Shown here: piece by piece, positions 48,747-58,052 of the stretch
Layout: each line of letters opens with the position of its first letter
Numbering within the stretch: position 1 is the stretch's first letter
DNA from: a bacterium
Lineage (GTDB): Bacteria; Cyanobacteriota; Vampirovibrionia; Gastranaerophilales; Gastranaerophilaceae
DNA: 64,000 bases
Reading direction: 5' to 3'
Assembly (NCBI GenBank): GCA_017403285.1
Contig: JAFQOI010000018.1
Coordinates: 1 to 64,000 of the forward strand
Notes under the pieces: model-generated
Databases searched by the model: none
What the model was told of the DNA's origin: nothing
Seen by the model: only the letters and a program-made list of their open reading frames with translations
Made by a program: the position numbers and the translations under genes

Positions 48747-48773
48747 TAAAGTTTTTTTCTTATCATCCGATAA
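48747..48773 (+). promoter_or_regulatory. Sigma-28-type promoter of the 42-aa gene
   Basis: TAAAGTTT (48747-48754), an 11-base spacer and TCCGATAA (48766-48773): 8/8 and 7/8 matches with exact spacing. The start codon is 28 bases further. Confidence 0.82.
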
Positions 48774-48801
48774 CAAGTTAGTTAGTTTATGGAGACGAAA
48801 A

Positions 48802-48930
48802 ATGACTACTGAACTTCTTGAAAAAACTGAAATCTCTGAAGAGTTAAAAGAACTCATCGAAAACATAGACGAAATAAAAGCAACTGTTGATTTATACAGT
48901 GTTCTTGTAGAAAAACAACTTTTAATCTAA
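48802..48930 (+). CDS. Small 42-aa helical protein
   Basis: ATG 48802 follows GGAGACG. The peptide (MTTELLEKTEISEELKELIE, continuing to a hydrophobic C-terminus ending VEKQLLI) is acidic, helical and contains no Cys. It stands alone between the SpoU methyltransferase and argS genes, with a nearly perfect sigma-28-type promoter directly upstream. That promoter is the main argument for a real gene. The size and amphipathic character would suit an anti-sigma factor, chaperone or export adaptor, but no family is recognised. Confidence 0.65.
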   Translation: MTTELLEKTEISEELKELIENIDEIKATVDLYSVLVEKQLLI

Positions 48931-49014
48931 AACAAGATATAACAATTTAGACTTTTAATAAAACATTTTTTTGCTATATTATTTTATGTGATTTGACACA
49001 TAGAGAGCAAAATT

Positions 49015-50784
49015 ATGTTAAAAGAATATTTTTTAGAAAAAGTTAGAACTACGGTAAAAAGCCTTGTAGAAAATGGTAAGTTAGGACAAATGGGCGCAGA
49101 TGATGAATTTACGCTTAATTCTGAGGTTCCTAAAAATACTGCATTTGGAGATTTTGCGGTAAATGTGTCATCCCTTTCACGATATGCAAGACTTGCACCG
49201 CCTATAATTGCACAAACAATTGCAAATGCGATAGAAAAAGAAGATTTTGAAGTAAATGTTGCCGCTGGTTTTGTTAACTTTAAGTTAAAATCACCTGTAT
49301 TTAATAATATTTTAGCTGAAATTCTAAATAAACAACTTGAATATGGTAAAAATAACATTGGCAACAATAAAAAAGTTATTTTAGAATATGTAAGCGCAAA
49401 TCCAACAGGACCATTCCATATTGGACACGGAAGATGGGCTGCGATGGGAAGCGCACTTGCAAATGTTATGAAATATTCTGGATATAATGTTTTTCAAGAA
49501 TTTTATATAAATGATGCAGGAAGCCAAATCCAAAAGCTTGGAAAATCCCTTTATATAAGACTTTTACAAGAATTGGGCGTTGACATTGATTTCCCTACAA
49601 ATGAAGAAGAAGCAAAAAATTTCTATACTGGTGACTATCTTATTCCAGTTGCCAAAGAATTTGCAAAAGAAGAATTTTCAAAAGCAAATGAAATCAAAGA
49701 AGACTACAACGGCGAACTTAACATCGAACACACTAAATATTTATCAAAGTACGCAAGATTAAAAATGTTAGACAAACAAAAATCTCTACTAGAAAATTTC
49801 AATACTCACTTTGATAATTATTTTAGTGAACTTACTCTACACCAATCTGGAAAAGTTGAAGAATGTATTAAGAAATTAACAAATTTGGGCGTTGTATACG
49901 AAAAAGACGGTGCTTTATGGTTCCAATCATCAAAGTATGGTGATGATCAAGACAGAGTTTTAAGAAAAACAGATGGTGCGCTTACTTATTTAACAGCAGA
50001 TATTGCATATCACTTTGATAAACTTAAAAGAGGATTTGAACTACTTATAAATATTTGGGGAGCAGACCACCATGGTTATATCCCTAGGATGAGAGGTTCA
50101 ATTGAAGCATTGGGGTACAATCCAGATTCGTTAGAAGTTCTTTTAGGACAACTTGTTAATCTCGTTATGAACGGTGAACAAGTTCGAATGGGTAAAAGAA
50201 CAAAAATGATTACTCTTGATGACTTAATTGATGACGTCGGTGTTGATGCAACAAGATATTGGATGATTATGAGAAGTATAGATACAACTCTTGATTTTGA
50301 TGTTGAACTTGCGAAATCAAAAACAGATGAAAATCCTGTATTCTATGTCCAATATGCACACGCAAGAGCTTGTTCTATATTGAGAAACGCACAAAGCGAA
50401 AAATATGATATAGTAAATTCAACAGTTGAAAATGCTTCCGCAAATTCACTAGAAAAAATATTAAACAATTTAAAACCATCTGCTTTTGAAATTTTATGGA
50501 AATGCGATGACGAAAAAGCGAATGAAACAACAAAGAAATTAATATTAAAATTGGAAGAATACAAACATACAGTTCAAACTGCAGCACAAAACAGAACTCC
50601 ATACCTTTTAACAAAATACTTGCAAGAACTTTCTGCCGCATTCCACCAATTCTACACATTTTCAAAAGTACTTGTTGATGACAAAGAACTTATGTATGCA
50701 AGATTGGCGATAGTAAAAGCAGTAACTATAATCTTAAAATCAGCACTACAACTTATTGCCGTTGATGCCCCAGAAAGAATGTAA
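49015..50784 (+). CDS. argS: Arginyl-tRNA synthetase
   Basis: A 589-aa class I aminoacyl-tRNA synthetase that charges tRNA-Arg. N-terminal Add1 domain (FGDFAVNVSSLSRYARL), HIGH motif in ANPTGPFHIGHGRWAAMG, the ADHHGYIPRM segment, KMSKS-equivalent GKRTKM and the C-terminal anticodon-binding DALR domain (KYLQELSAAFHQFYTFSKVL). Length is typical. ATG 49015 follows AGAGAG. Confidence 0.96.
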   Translation: MLKEYFLEKVRTTVKSLVENGKLGQMGADDEFTLNSEVPKNTAFGDFAVNVSSLSRYARLAPPIIAQTIANAIEKEDFEVNVAAGFVNFKLKSPVFNNILAEILNKQLEYGKNNIGNNKKVILEYVSANPTGPFHIGHGRWAAMGSALANVMKYSGYNVFQEFYINDAGSQIQKLGKSLYIRLLQELGVDIDFPTNEEEAKNFYTGDYLIPVAKEFAKEEFSKANEIKEDYNGELNIEHTKYLSKYARLKMLDKQKSLLENFNTHFDNYFSELTLHQSGKVEECIKKLTNLGVVYEKDGALWFQSSKYGDDQDRVLRKTDGALTYLTADIAYHFDKLKRGFELLINIWGADHHGYIPRMRGSIEALGYNPDSLEVLLGQLVNLVMNGEQVRMGKRTKMITLDDLIDDVGVDATRYWMIMRSIDTTLDFDVELAKSKTDENPVFYVQYAHARACSILRNAQSEKYDIVNSTVENASANSLEKILNNLKPSAFEILWKCDDEKANETTKKLILKLEEYKHTVQTAAQNRTPYLLTKYLQELSAAFHQFYTFSKVLVDDKELMYARLAIVKAVTIILKSALQLIAVDAPERM

Positions 50785-50874
50785 TTGTAACAAATTACGC
50801 ATGGATAGTCGTATAATGTGGTTTAAGACAATTTTGTAGTATAATTGTATTGTAAAGATTAGGGAGGACCTTTT

Positions 50875-51738
50875 ATGTCAGTAAAGGATTGGTTCGAACA
50901 AAGAAAAGAATTACAAATAAAAAGAAGAGAAGAAAAAACTCAAATAGATGATAGTCTTGGCAAATTATGGATAAAATGTTACAACTGTAACTCTCAACTT
51001 TTAAAGAAAGATGTCGAAGAAAATTTGGAAGTATGCCCTAAATGTGGTTATCACTTTAGAATAAATGCAAGAACCAGAATAAATCAACTTTTTGACGAAG
51101 GAACATTTGAAGAAATGTTTGGGAATATAACAACAGCAGACCCTTTAAACTTCGTTGATACAGATGCATATAAAAAAAGGATTGCTCTTGCTAAAGCAAA
51201 GACGAATATGAATGAAGCTGTTGTTTCCGGTGTTGGGAAAATTGATGGGAATGAAGTTTCTGCAGCAGTTATGGACTTTGATTTTATGGGCGGTTCTATG
51301 GGCAGTGTTGTTGGGGAAAAAGTAACACTTGCAATGGAAGAGGCTTTGAAAAGAAAAATCCCAATGATTGTAGTAATGGCATCTGGTGGAGCAAGAATGC
51401 AAGAAAGCATCTTAAGCCTTATGCAAATGGCGAAAACAAGTTGTGCTGTTGCAAAATTAAATGAAGCAGGCTTATTATATATAACTGTATTAACGGAACC
51501 AACATTTGGCGGTGTAACAGCAAGCTTTGCCACAATTGGAGATATAATAATAGCAGAACAAGATGCAAGAATTGGTTTTGCAGGAAGACGTGTTATAGAA
51601 CAAACAATAAGACAAAGTCTTCCGGCAGATTTCCAAACTGCTAATTACTTAATGAAATATGGACAAATAGATATGATTTCATCAAGAGCAGACCTAAAAT
51701 CAACAATATCGAGATTGATTTATCTGCATAAAAAATAG
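50875..51738 (+). CDS. accD: Acetyl-CoA carboxylase carboxyltransferase subunit beta
   Basis: A 287-aa subunit of the carboxyltransferase that makes malonyl-CoA for fatty acid synthesis. It has the N-terminal four-Cys zinc finger (CYNC ... CPKC) and the crotonase-fold motifs MDFDFMGGSMGSVVGEK, SGGARMQES and TEPTFGGVTASFA. ATG 50875 follows GGGAGGACC. It is the first gene of a run with accA 8 bases downstream, the paired subunit. Confidence 0.96.
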   Translation: MSVKDWFEQRKELQIKRREEKTQIDDSLGKLWIKCYNCNSQLLKKDVEENLEVCPKCGYHFRINARTRINQLFDEGTFEEMFGNITTADPLNFVDTDAYKKRIALAKAKTNMNEAVVSGVGKIDGNEVSAAVMDFDFMGGSMGSVVGEKVTLAMEEALKRKIPMIVVMASGGARMQESILSLMQMAKTSCAVAKLNEAGLLYITVLTEPTFGGVTASFATIGDIIIAEQDARIGFAGRRVIEQTIRQSLPADFQTANYLMKYGQIDMISSRADLKSTISRLIYLHKK

Positions 51739-51746
51739 GAGATGAT

Positions 51747-52697
51747 ATGGCTATTTTAGATTTTGAAAAACCATTAATTGAAATACAAGGAAAAATACAA
51801 GAATTGAAAGAAATAAGTAAAGAATCAGGGATGGACGTATCAGAACAAATAGAAATATTTGAGAAGCAAGCTAGTGAGTATAAAAAAGAATTATATGCAA
51901 ATCTCACACCTTCACAACGTCTTCAAATTTCAAGACACGCAGATAGACCGACGTTTCTTGATTATGTCAAATTAATGACAACTGATTTTATTGAACTTCA
52001 TGGTGATAGACAAGGAACTGATGATAGGGCAATCATTGGGGGCATTGCAAAAATAGATGGGCAAAGTGTTGTTATCGTAGGCACTCAAAAAGGTAAATCT
52101 ACGAAAGAAAATCTCGTTTATAATTTCGGTATGCCCCAACCACAAGGATACAGAAAGGCATTAAGACTTTTCTATCACGCAAATAAATTTAATTTGCCAA
52201 TTATAACATTAATTGATACTCCTGGAGCATACCCAGGAATGAAAGCTGAAGAAACTGCGCAAGGGACAGCAATCGCGGAAAATCTAAGAGAAATGGCAAA
52301 ATTGGGCGTACCTATAATTGCTGTAATTACCGGCGAAGGTTGTTCTGGTGGAGCATTAGGACTTGCTGTTGCAGATAGAGTTTATATGCTTGAACATTCA
52401 TATTACACTGTAATTTCTCCAGAGGGTTGTGCTTCAATTTTATGGAGAGATGCCTCAAAAGCAGATGTCGCGGCACAAGCACTTAAAATAACAAGCGAAG
52501 ATTTACTTGGTCTTGGAATCATCGATGGCATTGTAAAAGAACCTTTAGGCGGTGCGCACTGTAACTATGAAGAAATTGCAAATAGTTTGAAGGAAATGAT
52601 TAAATCAGCAATTAAAGATTTACAAAAAGAAAAGCCTGAAAAACTAAAAGATGAACGCTATAACAAATTTAGAAGAATGGGTGTATTTTGCCAATAA
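51747..52697 (+). CDS. accA: Acetyl-CoA carboxylase carboxyltransferase subunit alpha
   Basis: A 316-aa partner of AccD. Motifs: PTFLDYVKLMTTDFIELHGD, FGMPQPQGYRKALRLF, LIDTPGAYPGMKAEE and ITGEGCSGGALGLAVADRV. It forms the alpha2-beta2 transferase that moves the carboxyl group from biotin to acetyl-CoA. ATG 51747 follows AGGAGATGAT. accB and accC are not in the window. It overlaps prmA by 10 bases. Confidence 0.96.
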   Translation: MAILDFEKPLIEIQGKIQELKEISKESGMDVSEQIEIFEKQASEYKKELYANLTPSQRLQISRHADRPTFLDYVKLMTTDFIELHGDRQGTDDRAIIGGIAKIDGQSVVIVGTQKGKSTKENLVYNFGMPQPQGYRKALRLFYHANKFNLPIITLIDTPGAYPGMKAEETAQGTAIAENLREMAKLGVPIIAVITGEGCSGGALGLAVADRVYMLEHSYYTVISPEGCASILWRDASKADVAAQALKITSEDLLGLGIIDGIVKEPLGGAHCNYEEIANSLKEMIKSAIKDLQKEKPEKLKDERYNKFRRMGVFCQ

Positions 52698-53602
52698 CAG
52701 ATAAAACATTTTGGGAATTTGATATTGAAATAAATCCGATTTGTGCAGATGTTGTTTGCGACATTGTACAGTCTGAGTTTGATTGCGAGGGAATTGTAAC
52801 CGCAGAAGAAAAATATAAGAATCTTGAACTCATAGAGACAACGGAAAATGTGTTAAAAGCCTATATTGTGGCAGATACTGTTGATTTTGACGAAGTTAAA
52901 AATTTCTTCAAAATGAAAAGACAAGAAATTATAGAAAAAGAAATATTCAATTGCGACATTGGGTCTTGGAATGTTTCAATACATAAGCAAGAAATTGTTG
53001 ATTGGTCAAAGAAATGGAAAGAACATTGGAAACCTACCAAAATTTCTGAAAACATAGTCATTTGTCCGAGTTGGGAAAAATATAACGGAAATGAAATAAT
53101 TGTAACTATAGATCCGGGAAATGCCTTCGGGACAGGAACTCACGCAACAACTCAATTATGCGTAAATGCTTTTGAAAAATATATGAACAAAAATAGCGTT
53201 GTTGCAGATATAGGCACTGGTTCTGGAATTCTTTCTATTTGTGCAATGAAACTTGGAAGTGTTTATGCTGATGCTGTAGATACAGATGACACTGCAATTG
53301 AAACAGCAAAAATCAATGCATATGCAAATAATGTAAAAATAAATTTTGAAACAGCGACATCTGATATTCTTCCTACAGAAAAATACGATTTTGTTTTTGC
53401 AAACATTCTGCACAATGTACTTGCACAGATTATGCCTGATTTAAAACGTATTATGAAAAAGGGTGCAAAAATTGTTTTAAGCGGTATTTTAGAAGGTAAA
53501 GAAGGTGTTGTTTTAGAAGCAATAAAAAACAACAATTTAAATTTAGTTGAAGAAATGCACCAAAAAGAATGGATTGCATTTGTAGCATCAAAGGAGGAAT
53601 AA
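52688..53602 (+). CDS. prmA: Ribosomal protein L11 methyltransferase
   Basis: A 304-aa SAM-dependent methyltransferase that trimethylates L11. N-terminal substrate-recognition domain (about 1-115, WSKKWKEHWKPTKI linker), then TIDPGNAFGTGTHATTQLC, the SAM loop VADIGTGSGILSI and the catalytic-type motif FANILHNVL. It appears to start at TTG 52688 inside the end of accA, since no ATG exists in this frame near the expected N-terminus. It is directly followed by kdsB. Confidence 0.92.
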   Translation: MPITDKTFWEFDIEINPICADVVCDIVQSEFDCEGIVTAEEKYKNLELIETTENVLKAYIVADTVDFDEVKNFFKMKRQEIIEKEIFNCDIGSWNVSIHKQEIVDWSKKWKEHWKPTKISENIVICPSWEKYNGNEIIVTIDPGNAFGTGTHATTQLCVNAFEKYMNKNSVVADIGTGSGILSICAMKLGSVYADAVDTDDTAIETAKINAYANNVKINFETATSDILPTEKYDFVFANILHNVLAQIMPDLKRIMKKGAKIVLSGILEGKEGVVLEAIKNNNLNLVEEMHQKEWIAFVASKEE

Positions 53603-54334
53603 ATGAGCAAAACAGCAATAATAATCCCTGCAAGATATAATTCAAAAAGATTACAAGGTAAACCATTAATAAAAGTCTGTGAAAAACCAATTATACAATG
53701 GGTTTGGGAACGTGCAATCCAAGTAAAAGCCGCAGATATGGTTATTATTGCAACTGATAATCAAGAAATTTATGACACGGCAAAAGCATTTGGAGCACAA
53801 GTTGAAATGACATCAGAAAACCACAAATGCGGTAGCGATAGAATTGTTGAAGTTGCTCAAAAATACCCAGAAATCTCATATATTATTAATCTTCAAGGTG
53901 ATGAACCGATGATTAATACTGCTTGTGTTGAGGAAGTAATTAAAAATATAAAAGAAGATGAAAAAGCAGATATTTCTACTCTTTTAACAAAGATTGGAAA
54001 AGACGAAGATTTAGAAGATCCAAATATGGTCAAATGCGTTGTTGATATTAATGGATATGCAATGTACTTCTCTCGCTCTAAAATTCCATATGAAAGAAAC
54101 TACGACATAGCAAACTTCTATAAACACATTGGAATTTATGGATACAAAAGAGAATCATTATTTAAAATGACGCAATTCCCTCAACCAGAAATAGAACAAG
54201 CAGAAAGCCTTGAACAATTAAGAGCTTTATATAATGGAATGAAAATTAAAACATCTATTGTTGAATACAATTCCATAGGTATAGACACAATAGAAGACTT
54301 AAATGCATTCAAAAAGCTTGTTGAAATAAATTAA
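53603..54334 (+). CDS. kdsB: CMP-Kdo synthetase
   Basis: A 243-aa nucleotidyltransferase that activates Kdo with CTP for LPS core synthesis. Motifs: IIPARYNSKRLQGKPL (nucleotide binding), ATDNQEIYDTAKAFG, CGSDRIVEVAQK, NLQGDEPMI and SRSKIPYERN. ATG 53603 abuts the prmA stop behind AAGGAGGAAT. With lpxI and lpxB it shows that the cell makes Kdo-lipid A. Confidence 0.96.
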   Translation: MSKTAIIIPARYNSKRLQGKPLIKVCEKPIIQWVWERAIQVKAADMVIIATDNQEIYDTAKAFGAQVEMTSENHKCGSDRIVEVAQKYPEISYIINLQGDEPMINTACVEEVIKNIKEDEKADISTLLTKIGKDEDLEDPNMVKCVVDINGYAMYFSRSKIPYERNYDIANFYKHIGIYGYKRESLFKMTQFPQPEIEQAESLEQLRALYNGMKIKTSIVEYNSIGIDTIEDLNAFKKLVEIN

Positions 54335-54370
54335 TATAAAGATTTTCCATAAAATGACGTAATAACATTT

Positions 54371-55171
54371 ATGGAAGAAGATATTTCATTTAATCCATTT
54401 GAAGAATATGCAATACCTTGGGAAACATTTAGAAAAGAAATTTTCAATGCGGATGGGGTAGTAAAAACGAGTCAACAAGGATACAATGGCGATTGTTGGC
54501 TTCTTTCTGCAATAAATTGTCTTTCTTATTGCGAAGAAGGAAGACGACTCATAAAAGAAGCTATAACTAAGACTGAAGACGATTCGTATAACGTATATTT
54601 TAAAGGAATTAATATGACTTATACTATTCCTCTAGAAAAAATTGAACACGCATATAAAGATTCAACTTATTCAAAAGGTGATATTAATATGTTACTTTTT
54701 GAACTTGCCATTGAAGAATTCAGAAAAGATATATATTACAAAAAAATAGAAGTAAAAGAAAAAATACCAAGTTACGCAATATCTACAACAAAAGGTTTCT
54801 TCTGGGAAAATAAAAACAATGGAGGACGTGCAGAACAAGTGTTTTTTCTATTATCAAAAAAGCCTAGCATTATTGTAAACTCAATGAATGGAATAGCAAA
54901 ATGCCTAGAAAAATTTCAACTTAATAGAGAACATAGCGTAATGAGCGTATCCTTTCAAAAAGAAATGGACAGAAAATATTATTCAATCAAAGATATCTAC
55001 AACAATGAGATAAAAATTCAAAAAAACCACGAATACGCAATAAAAGAAGTAAATTATGATTGGATTACCATTGTTAATCCACACAACTCAGCAGAATCAA
55101 TGACAATAGAAATATACTTATTTGGACTGCTAGAAGCTTTTGTTTGTTACTGCGATTTAAAAGACTACTAA
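54371..55171 (+). CDS. Compact calpain-like cysteine protease
   Basis: A 266-aa protein consisting essentially of a calpain (C2) catalytic domain. The canonical motif QQGYNGDCWLLSA gives oxyanion Gln36 and nucleophile Cys42; His220 lies in NHEYAIKEV and Asn236 in IVNPHN, the conserved H...N spacing. All three catalytic residues are present. There is no signal peptide, EF hand or C2-like domain. It follows kdsB by 36 bases on the same strand but has no clear Shine-Dalgarno. Calpain domains in bacteria are uncommon; an effector or regulatory role is inference. Confidence 0.85.
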   Translation: MEEDISFNPFEEYAIPWETFRKEIFNADGVVKTSQQGYNGDCWLLSAINCLSYCEEGRRLIKEAITKTEDDSYNVYFKGINMTYTIPLEKIEHAYKDSTYSKGDINMLLFELAIEEFRKDIYYKKIEVKEKIPSYAISTTKGFFWENKNNGGRAEQVFFLLSKKPSIIVNSMNGIAKCLEKFQLNREHSVMSVSFQKEMDRKYYSIKDIYNNEIKIQKNHEYAIKEVNYDWITIVNPHNSAESMTIEIYLFGLLEAFVCYCDLKDY

Positions 55172-55175
55172 CAAA

Positions 55176-55433
55176 TTACATATACTGTTCGTCTTGAAGT
55201 GCCACTGCACAAATTTGCGTTGATTGAATACAAACTTTCTTAATAGGACCATAGGTAGTCTTCTCAATCAATTTAGGAGTTGGAGAATTTGCTTTTAGTA
55301 TTTGAGACAACTCTTCATATACAGCAATTGGACTTTCAACATAAAGAACTAATGGTGCAGTTGTTCCTTTCAAAAAAACAAGTACAGATGTTCTTTTCTT
55401 CATTTGTCCACCGCTTGAAAATGGTTGTGGCAT
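55176..55433 (-). CDS. Small conserved-looking protein
   Basis: An 85-aa protein, ATG 55433 after GAGGAG. A polar Gly/Lys N-terminus is followed by alternating beta strands and helices (SVLVFLKGTTAPLVLYVESP; IAVYEELSQILK; KVCIQSTQICAVAL). It looks like a small alpha/beta single domain, perhaps a ligand- or RNA-binding module. No family recognised. It converges with the calpain-like gene, 5 bases apart. Confidence 0.65.
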   Translation of the reverse strand: MPQPFSSGGQMKKRTSVLVFLKGTTAPLVLYVESPIAVYEELSQILKANSPTPKLIEKTTYGPIKKVCIQSTQICAVALQDEQYM

Positions 55434-55491
55434 ATCAAATTCTCCTCTATATAAAAAATATTAATAAAATCAGTTATTTTGGTCAATACTG

Positions 55492-55719
55492 TTACAATTC
55501 AAGAAGGTTTTCTAATTTATTTTGTTCTTTTGTAATCTCTTTCATTGAAAAATTAATAACAGAAATTAGATTTTCTACGTCGGATTTTTTTATATCGAAT
55601 TGCTCATTTAGCCCAACATCCAAGAATTTCATCAAACTTGCAACAATATTCAAATCAACACCAATAGATTGTATTTTCTCTTTAATATCAGTATTATCCA
55701 CCCTATTTTTTCTTGTCAT
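55492..55719 (-). CDS. Small helical protein
   Basis: A 75-aa protein starting MTRKNRVDNT at ATG 55719, with GAAAGGG upstream. It is basic at the N-terminus, then amphipathic and helical (IVASLMKFLDVGLNEQFDIK; VENLISVINFSMKEITKEQN), coiled-coil-like. It is 59 bases upstream of the 85-aa gene on the same strand and may be co-transcribed. Function unknown. Confidence 0.55.
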   Translation of the reverse strand: MTRKNRVDNTDIKEKIQSIGVDLNIVASLMKFLDVGLNEQFDIKKSDVENLISVINFSMKEITKEQNKLENLLEL

Positions 55720-55856
55720 ATTTAGCCCTTTCAAAAAAATACTAACATATTTTCATATTTACAACAAGAATAAAAAAATTTAATATAAAGAATTCTTTAC
55801 AAAGTATATATTCTAAGGGTTTTAGCCGTATTATAAGAGAAAGAAAAGAGGAATTT

Positions 55857-56630
55857 ATGATAAAAATAGGCGTTGTTGGTGCACTTGGCAAAATGGGGAA
55901 AGAGGTAGTAAATGCAGTTCTAAATGCAGAAGATATGGAACTTGTATCTGCAATAGATGTAGTTGGAGAAGGAACTGATGTTGGTGCTGGCATTTTGGTT
56001 GAAACAGATATAGAAAAAGCACTTAAAAACAAAAAGCCTGACGTAATTATAGACTTTACCCAACCAAATGGAATATTCGAACACGTTAATTTATACATAA
56101 AGAATAAAGTTAAATCGGTTATTGGAACAACTGGGTTAAAAGAAGAACAAATAGAAATATTAAAACAATTATCAAAAGAAAATGAAACAGGTTGTTTGAT
56201 TGCGCCTAATTTTTCAACAGGTGCCGTTCTAATGATGATGTTTGCGAAACAAGCTGCAAAATACTTCAAAAATGCAGAAATTATAGAACTTCATCACAAT
56301 CAAAAGAAGGATGCGCCATCAGGTACAGCAATAAAAACAGCACAATTAATGGCAGAAGAAAATCCTGATTTTACTTACGGGAACTGCCCAGAAACTGAAC
56401 TTATTACAGGTGCGAGAGGGGCCAACGCAGATTCTAATATACATATTCATTCCGTAAGAATGCCAGGGTATATCGCCTCACAAGAAGTTATTTTTGGTGC
56501 ATCAGGTCAAATATTTAAAATAAGACACGACTCAATGGATAGAACTTGTTATATGGATGGCGTTTTACTTGCTTCAAGATATGTATATAATAACAACAAT
56601 TTTGTATACGGACTTGATAATATAATGTAG
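55857..56630 (+). CDS. dapB: 4-hydroxy-tetrahydrodipicolinate reductase
   Basis: A 257-aa enzyme of lysine and diaminopimelate synthesis. N-terminal NAD(P)-binding fold (IGVVGALGKMGKEV), DFTQPNG, GTTGLKEEQ, APNFSTGAV and the catalytic ELHHNQKKDAPSGTA with the His-His and Lys. ATG 55857 follows AGAGGAATTT. It produces the precursor for peptidoglycan crosslinks. It ends head-to-head with the minus-strand outer-membrane gene. Confidence 0.96.
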   Translation: MIKIGVVGALGKMGKEVVNAVLNAEDMELVSAIDVVGEGTDVGAGILVETDIEKALKNKKPDVIIDFTQPNGIFEHVNLYIKNKVKSVIGTTGLKEEQIEILKQLSKENETGCLIAPNFSTGAVLMMMFAKQAAKYFKNAEIIELHHNQKKDAPSGTAIKTAQLMAEENPDFTYGNCPETELITGARGANADSNIHIHSVRMPGYIASQEVIFGASGQIFKIRHDSMDRTCYMDGVLLASRYVYNNNNFVYGLDNIM

Positions 56631-57713
56631 TTATATTTTAAAAGAAGTTGAAAACTTAATTCTCTGTTTTATTTGAGAATTATGAGTATAGTGATTTGTC
56701 GCATTAATTTCAAATTCAAAATTTCTTTTATTGTTCTTTGGTTTATACGAAAGAACTAGTTCGTCTTGCATTGTTTCTTGTGAAACATTCCTGATAAAGC
56801 GTGTTTTAAGATATATAGAATCAGAAATTCGAAACTCAGGAACTAGATACAAACTTGTAAATTGTTGAGGAGAATTAGTATACTTACTTTGTCCTATTTG
56901 TGCATTAAGTTTCAATCTTTTAAAACTATATTCAACAAATCCACCACCAGTCATTTTATCTTGCTCTTGTGCTTCATTTGCAAAATATGCTCCACCAAAA
57001 ACAAAACTACCAGCATTATTTGGCAATTTTAGAGCGTCAGTACTTAAAATTGCACCACCGGATGCCTGATGGTTAAAAGAAGAAGAAAAAGAGCCAACTG
57101 ATAAATTAAGTCCATCTGCTTTGTATGAAATAACAGAACCAGTATTATAAGTAGACTCATTTGTTCTTATGAATAATAATGAATGACCTGTTGAATTATA
57201 TAAAAAAGTTTGACCTAAAGAGGCAGATAACGAAGGTGATACTGTAGCCGTTATTGACTGAGAATTTATCACACTTGGAATCGGTGCCATATGTCTTGAA
57301 TTAGTCAAGAATGCGCTAGAAAACGACTTAGAACCATCCCATATCATATTTTCATTTTTTATAGAATTCTCAATTACATATTTTGTTTCATTAACACTTA
57401 AAGAAAAAACTCTACTACTATTAAAATCATCCATTGCCGAATCAGCATCATCATCCATATTAAGAACAACAGCATGTTCGTCATACCTTTGAACAACATC
57501 AAGCATAACTTCATCTTCAAAGTTATCTTCAATTTTTATAATTGGCTCAATAACTTGTTCTACATTTGTTACTTCATCATTTATCTCAAGAGTTTGCATA
57601 TAACGATTAAAATCACCAAAATCTTGTGATTTTACTGGAAGCTTTTCACTACCTTTTCCATAAGCAGGTGCAAAAAACAACAAAAGAAATATAACGAAAA
57701 ATACTTTCCTCAT
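56631..57713 (-). CDS. Outer-membrane beta-barrel protein candidate
   Basis: A 360-aa exported protein with signal peptide (MRKVFFVIFLLLFFAPAYGK). Residues 25-110 are acidic and linker-like; from about 135 to the end it consists of alternating amphipathic strands (TATVSPSLSASLGQTFLYNS; LNLSVGSFSSSFNHQASGGA; LKLNAQIGQSKYT) ending RIKFSTSFKI, as in beta-barrels. No family is recognised; a porin-like or anchoring role is inferred. It converges with dapB. Confidence 0.72.
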   Translation of the reverse strand: MRKVFFVIFLLLFFAPAYGKGSEKLPVKSQDFGDFNRYMQTLEINDEVTNVEQVIEPIIKIEDNFEDEVMLDVVQRYDEHAVVLNMDDDADSAMDDFNSSRVFSLSVNETKYVIENSIKNENMIWDGSKSFSSAFLTNSRHMAPIPSVINSQSITATVSPSLSASLGQTFLYNSTGHSLLFIRTNESTYNTGSVISYKADGLNLSVGSFSSSFNHQASGGAILSTDALKLPNNAGSFVFGGAYFANEAQEQDKMTGGGFVEYSFKRLKLNAQIGQSKYTNSPQQFTSLYLVPEFRISDSIYLKTRFIRNVSQETMQDELVLSYKPKNNKRNFEFEINATNHYTHNSQIKQRIKFSTSFKI

Positions 57714-58052
57714 AATACAATTTTGAAAGAAAATTCTGATAATTTCAATCGTACATTTAATCTAGAGTCACAAATAATATAAAAGTTGTCGTTAATTAAA
57801 CCAAAAACATTTGACAAAAAAGACAAATTATTTTAAAACTAATAACAGTAGATATGCTGTATTGAAGAAATATATAATACATTAAGAAATGTAAACACAA
57901 AATATTATCTACCTAAACCCTTTGCTCATAAGCGTTACACACAGTTCTCGCTAAATTAGTTTATAAAAAAAAGTATATATTCTTAAAAAGACTAGCAAAA
58001 AAATTTCTGAACAGGGTTTAAAACATAATGCGAAATAAACACGGAGATAAAA
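57714..58052. other. Intergenic region between divergent genes
   Basis: 339 bases upstream of both the beta-barrel gene (minus) and the 124-aa gene (plus), so it should hold two promoters. No sigma-28-type or clean TTGACA/TATAAT site was found. A 16-base string (57911-57926) also occurs at 5681-5696. No gene seen. Confidence 0.4.

Noticed and set aside
57911-57926. 16-base match to 5681-5696
   Set aside because: One exact 16-mer, lying in a coding remnant in one place and in non-coding DNA in the other; no further similarity around it.
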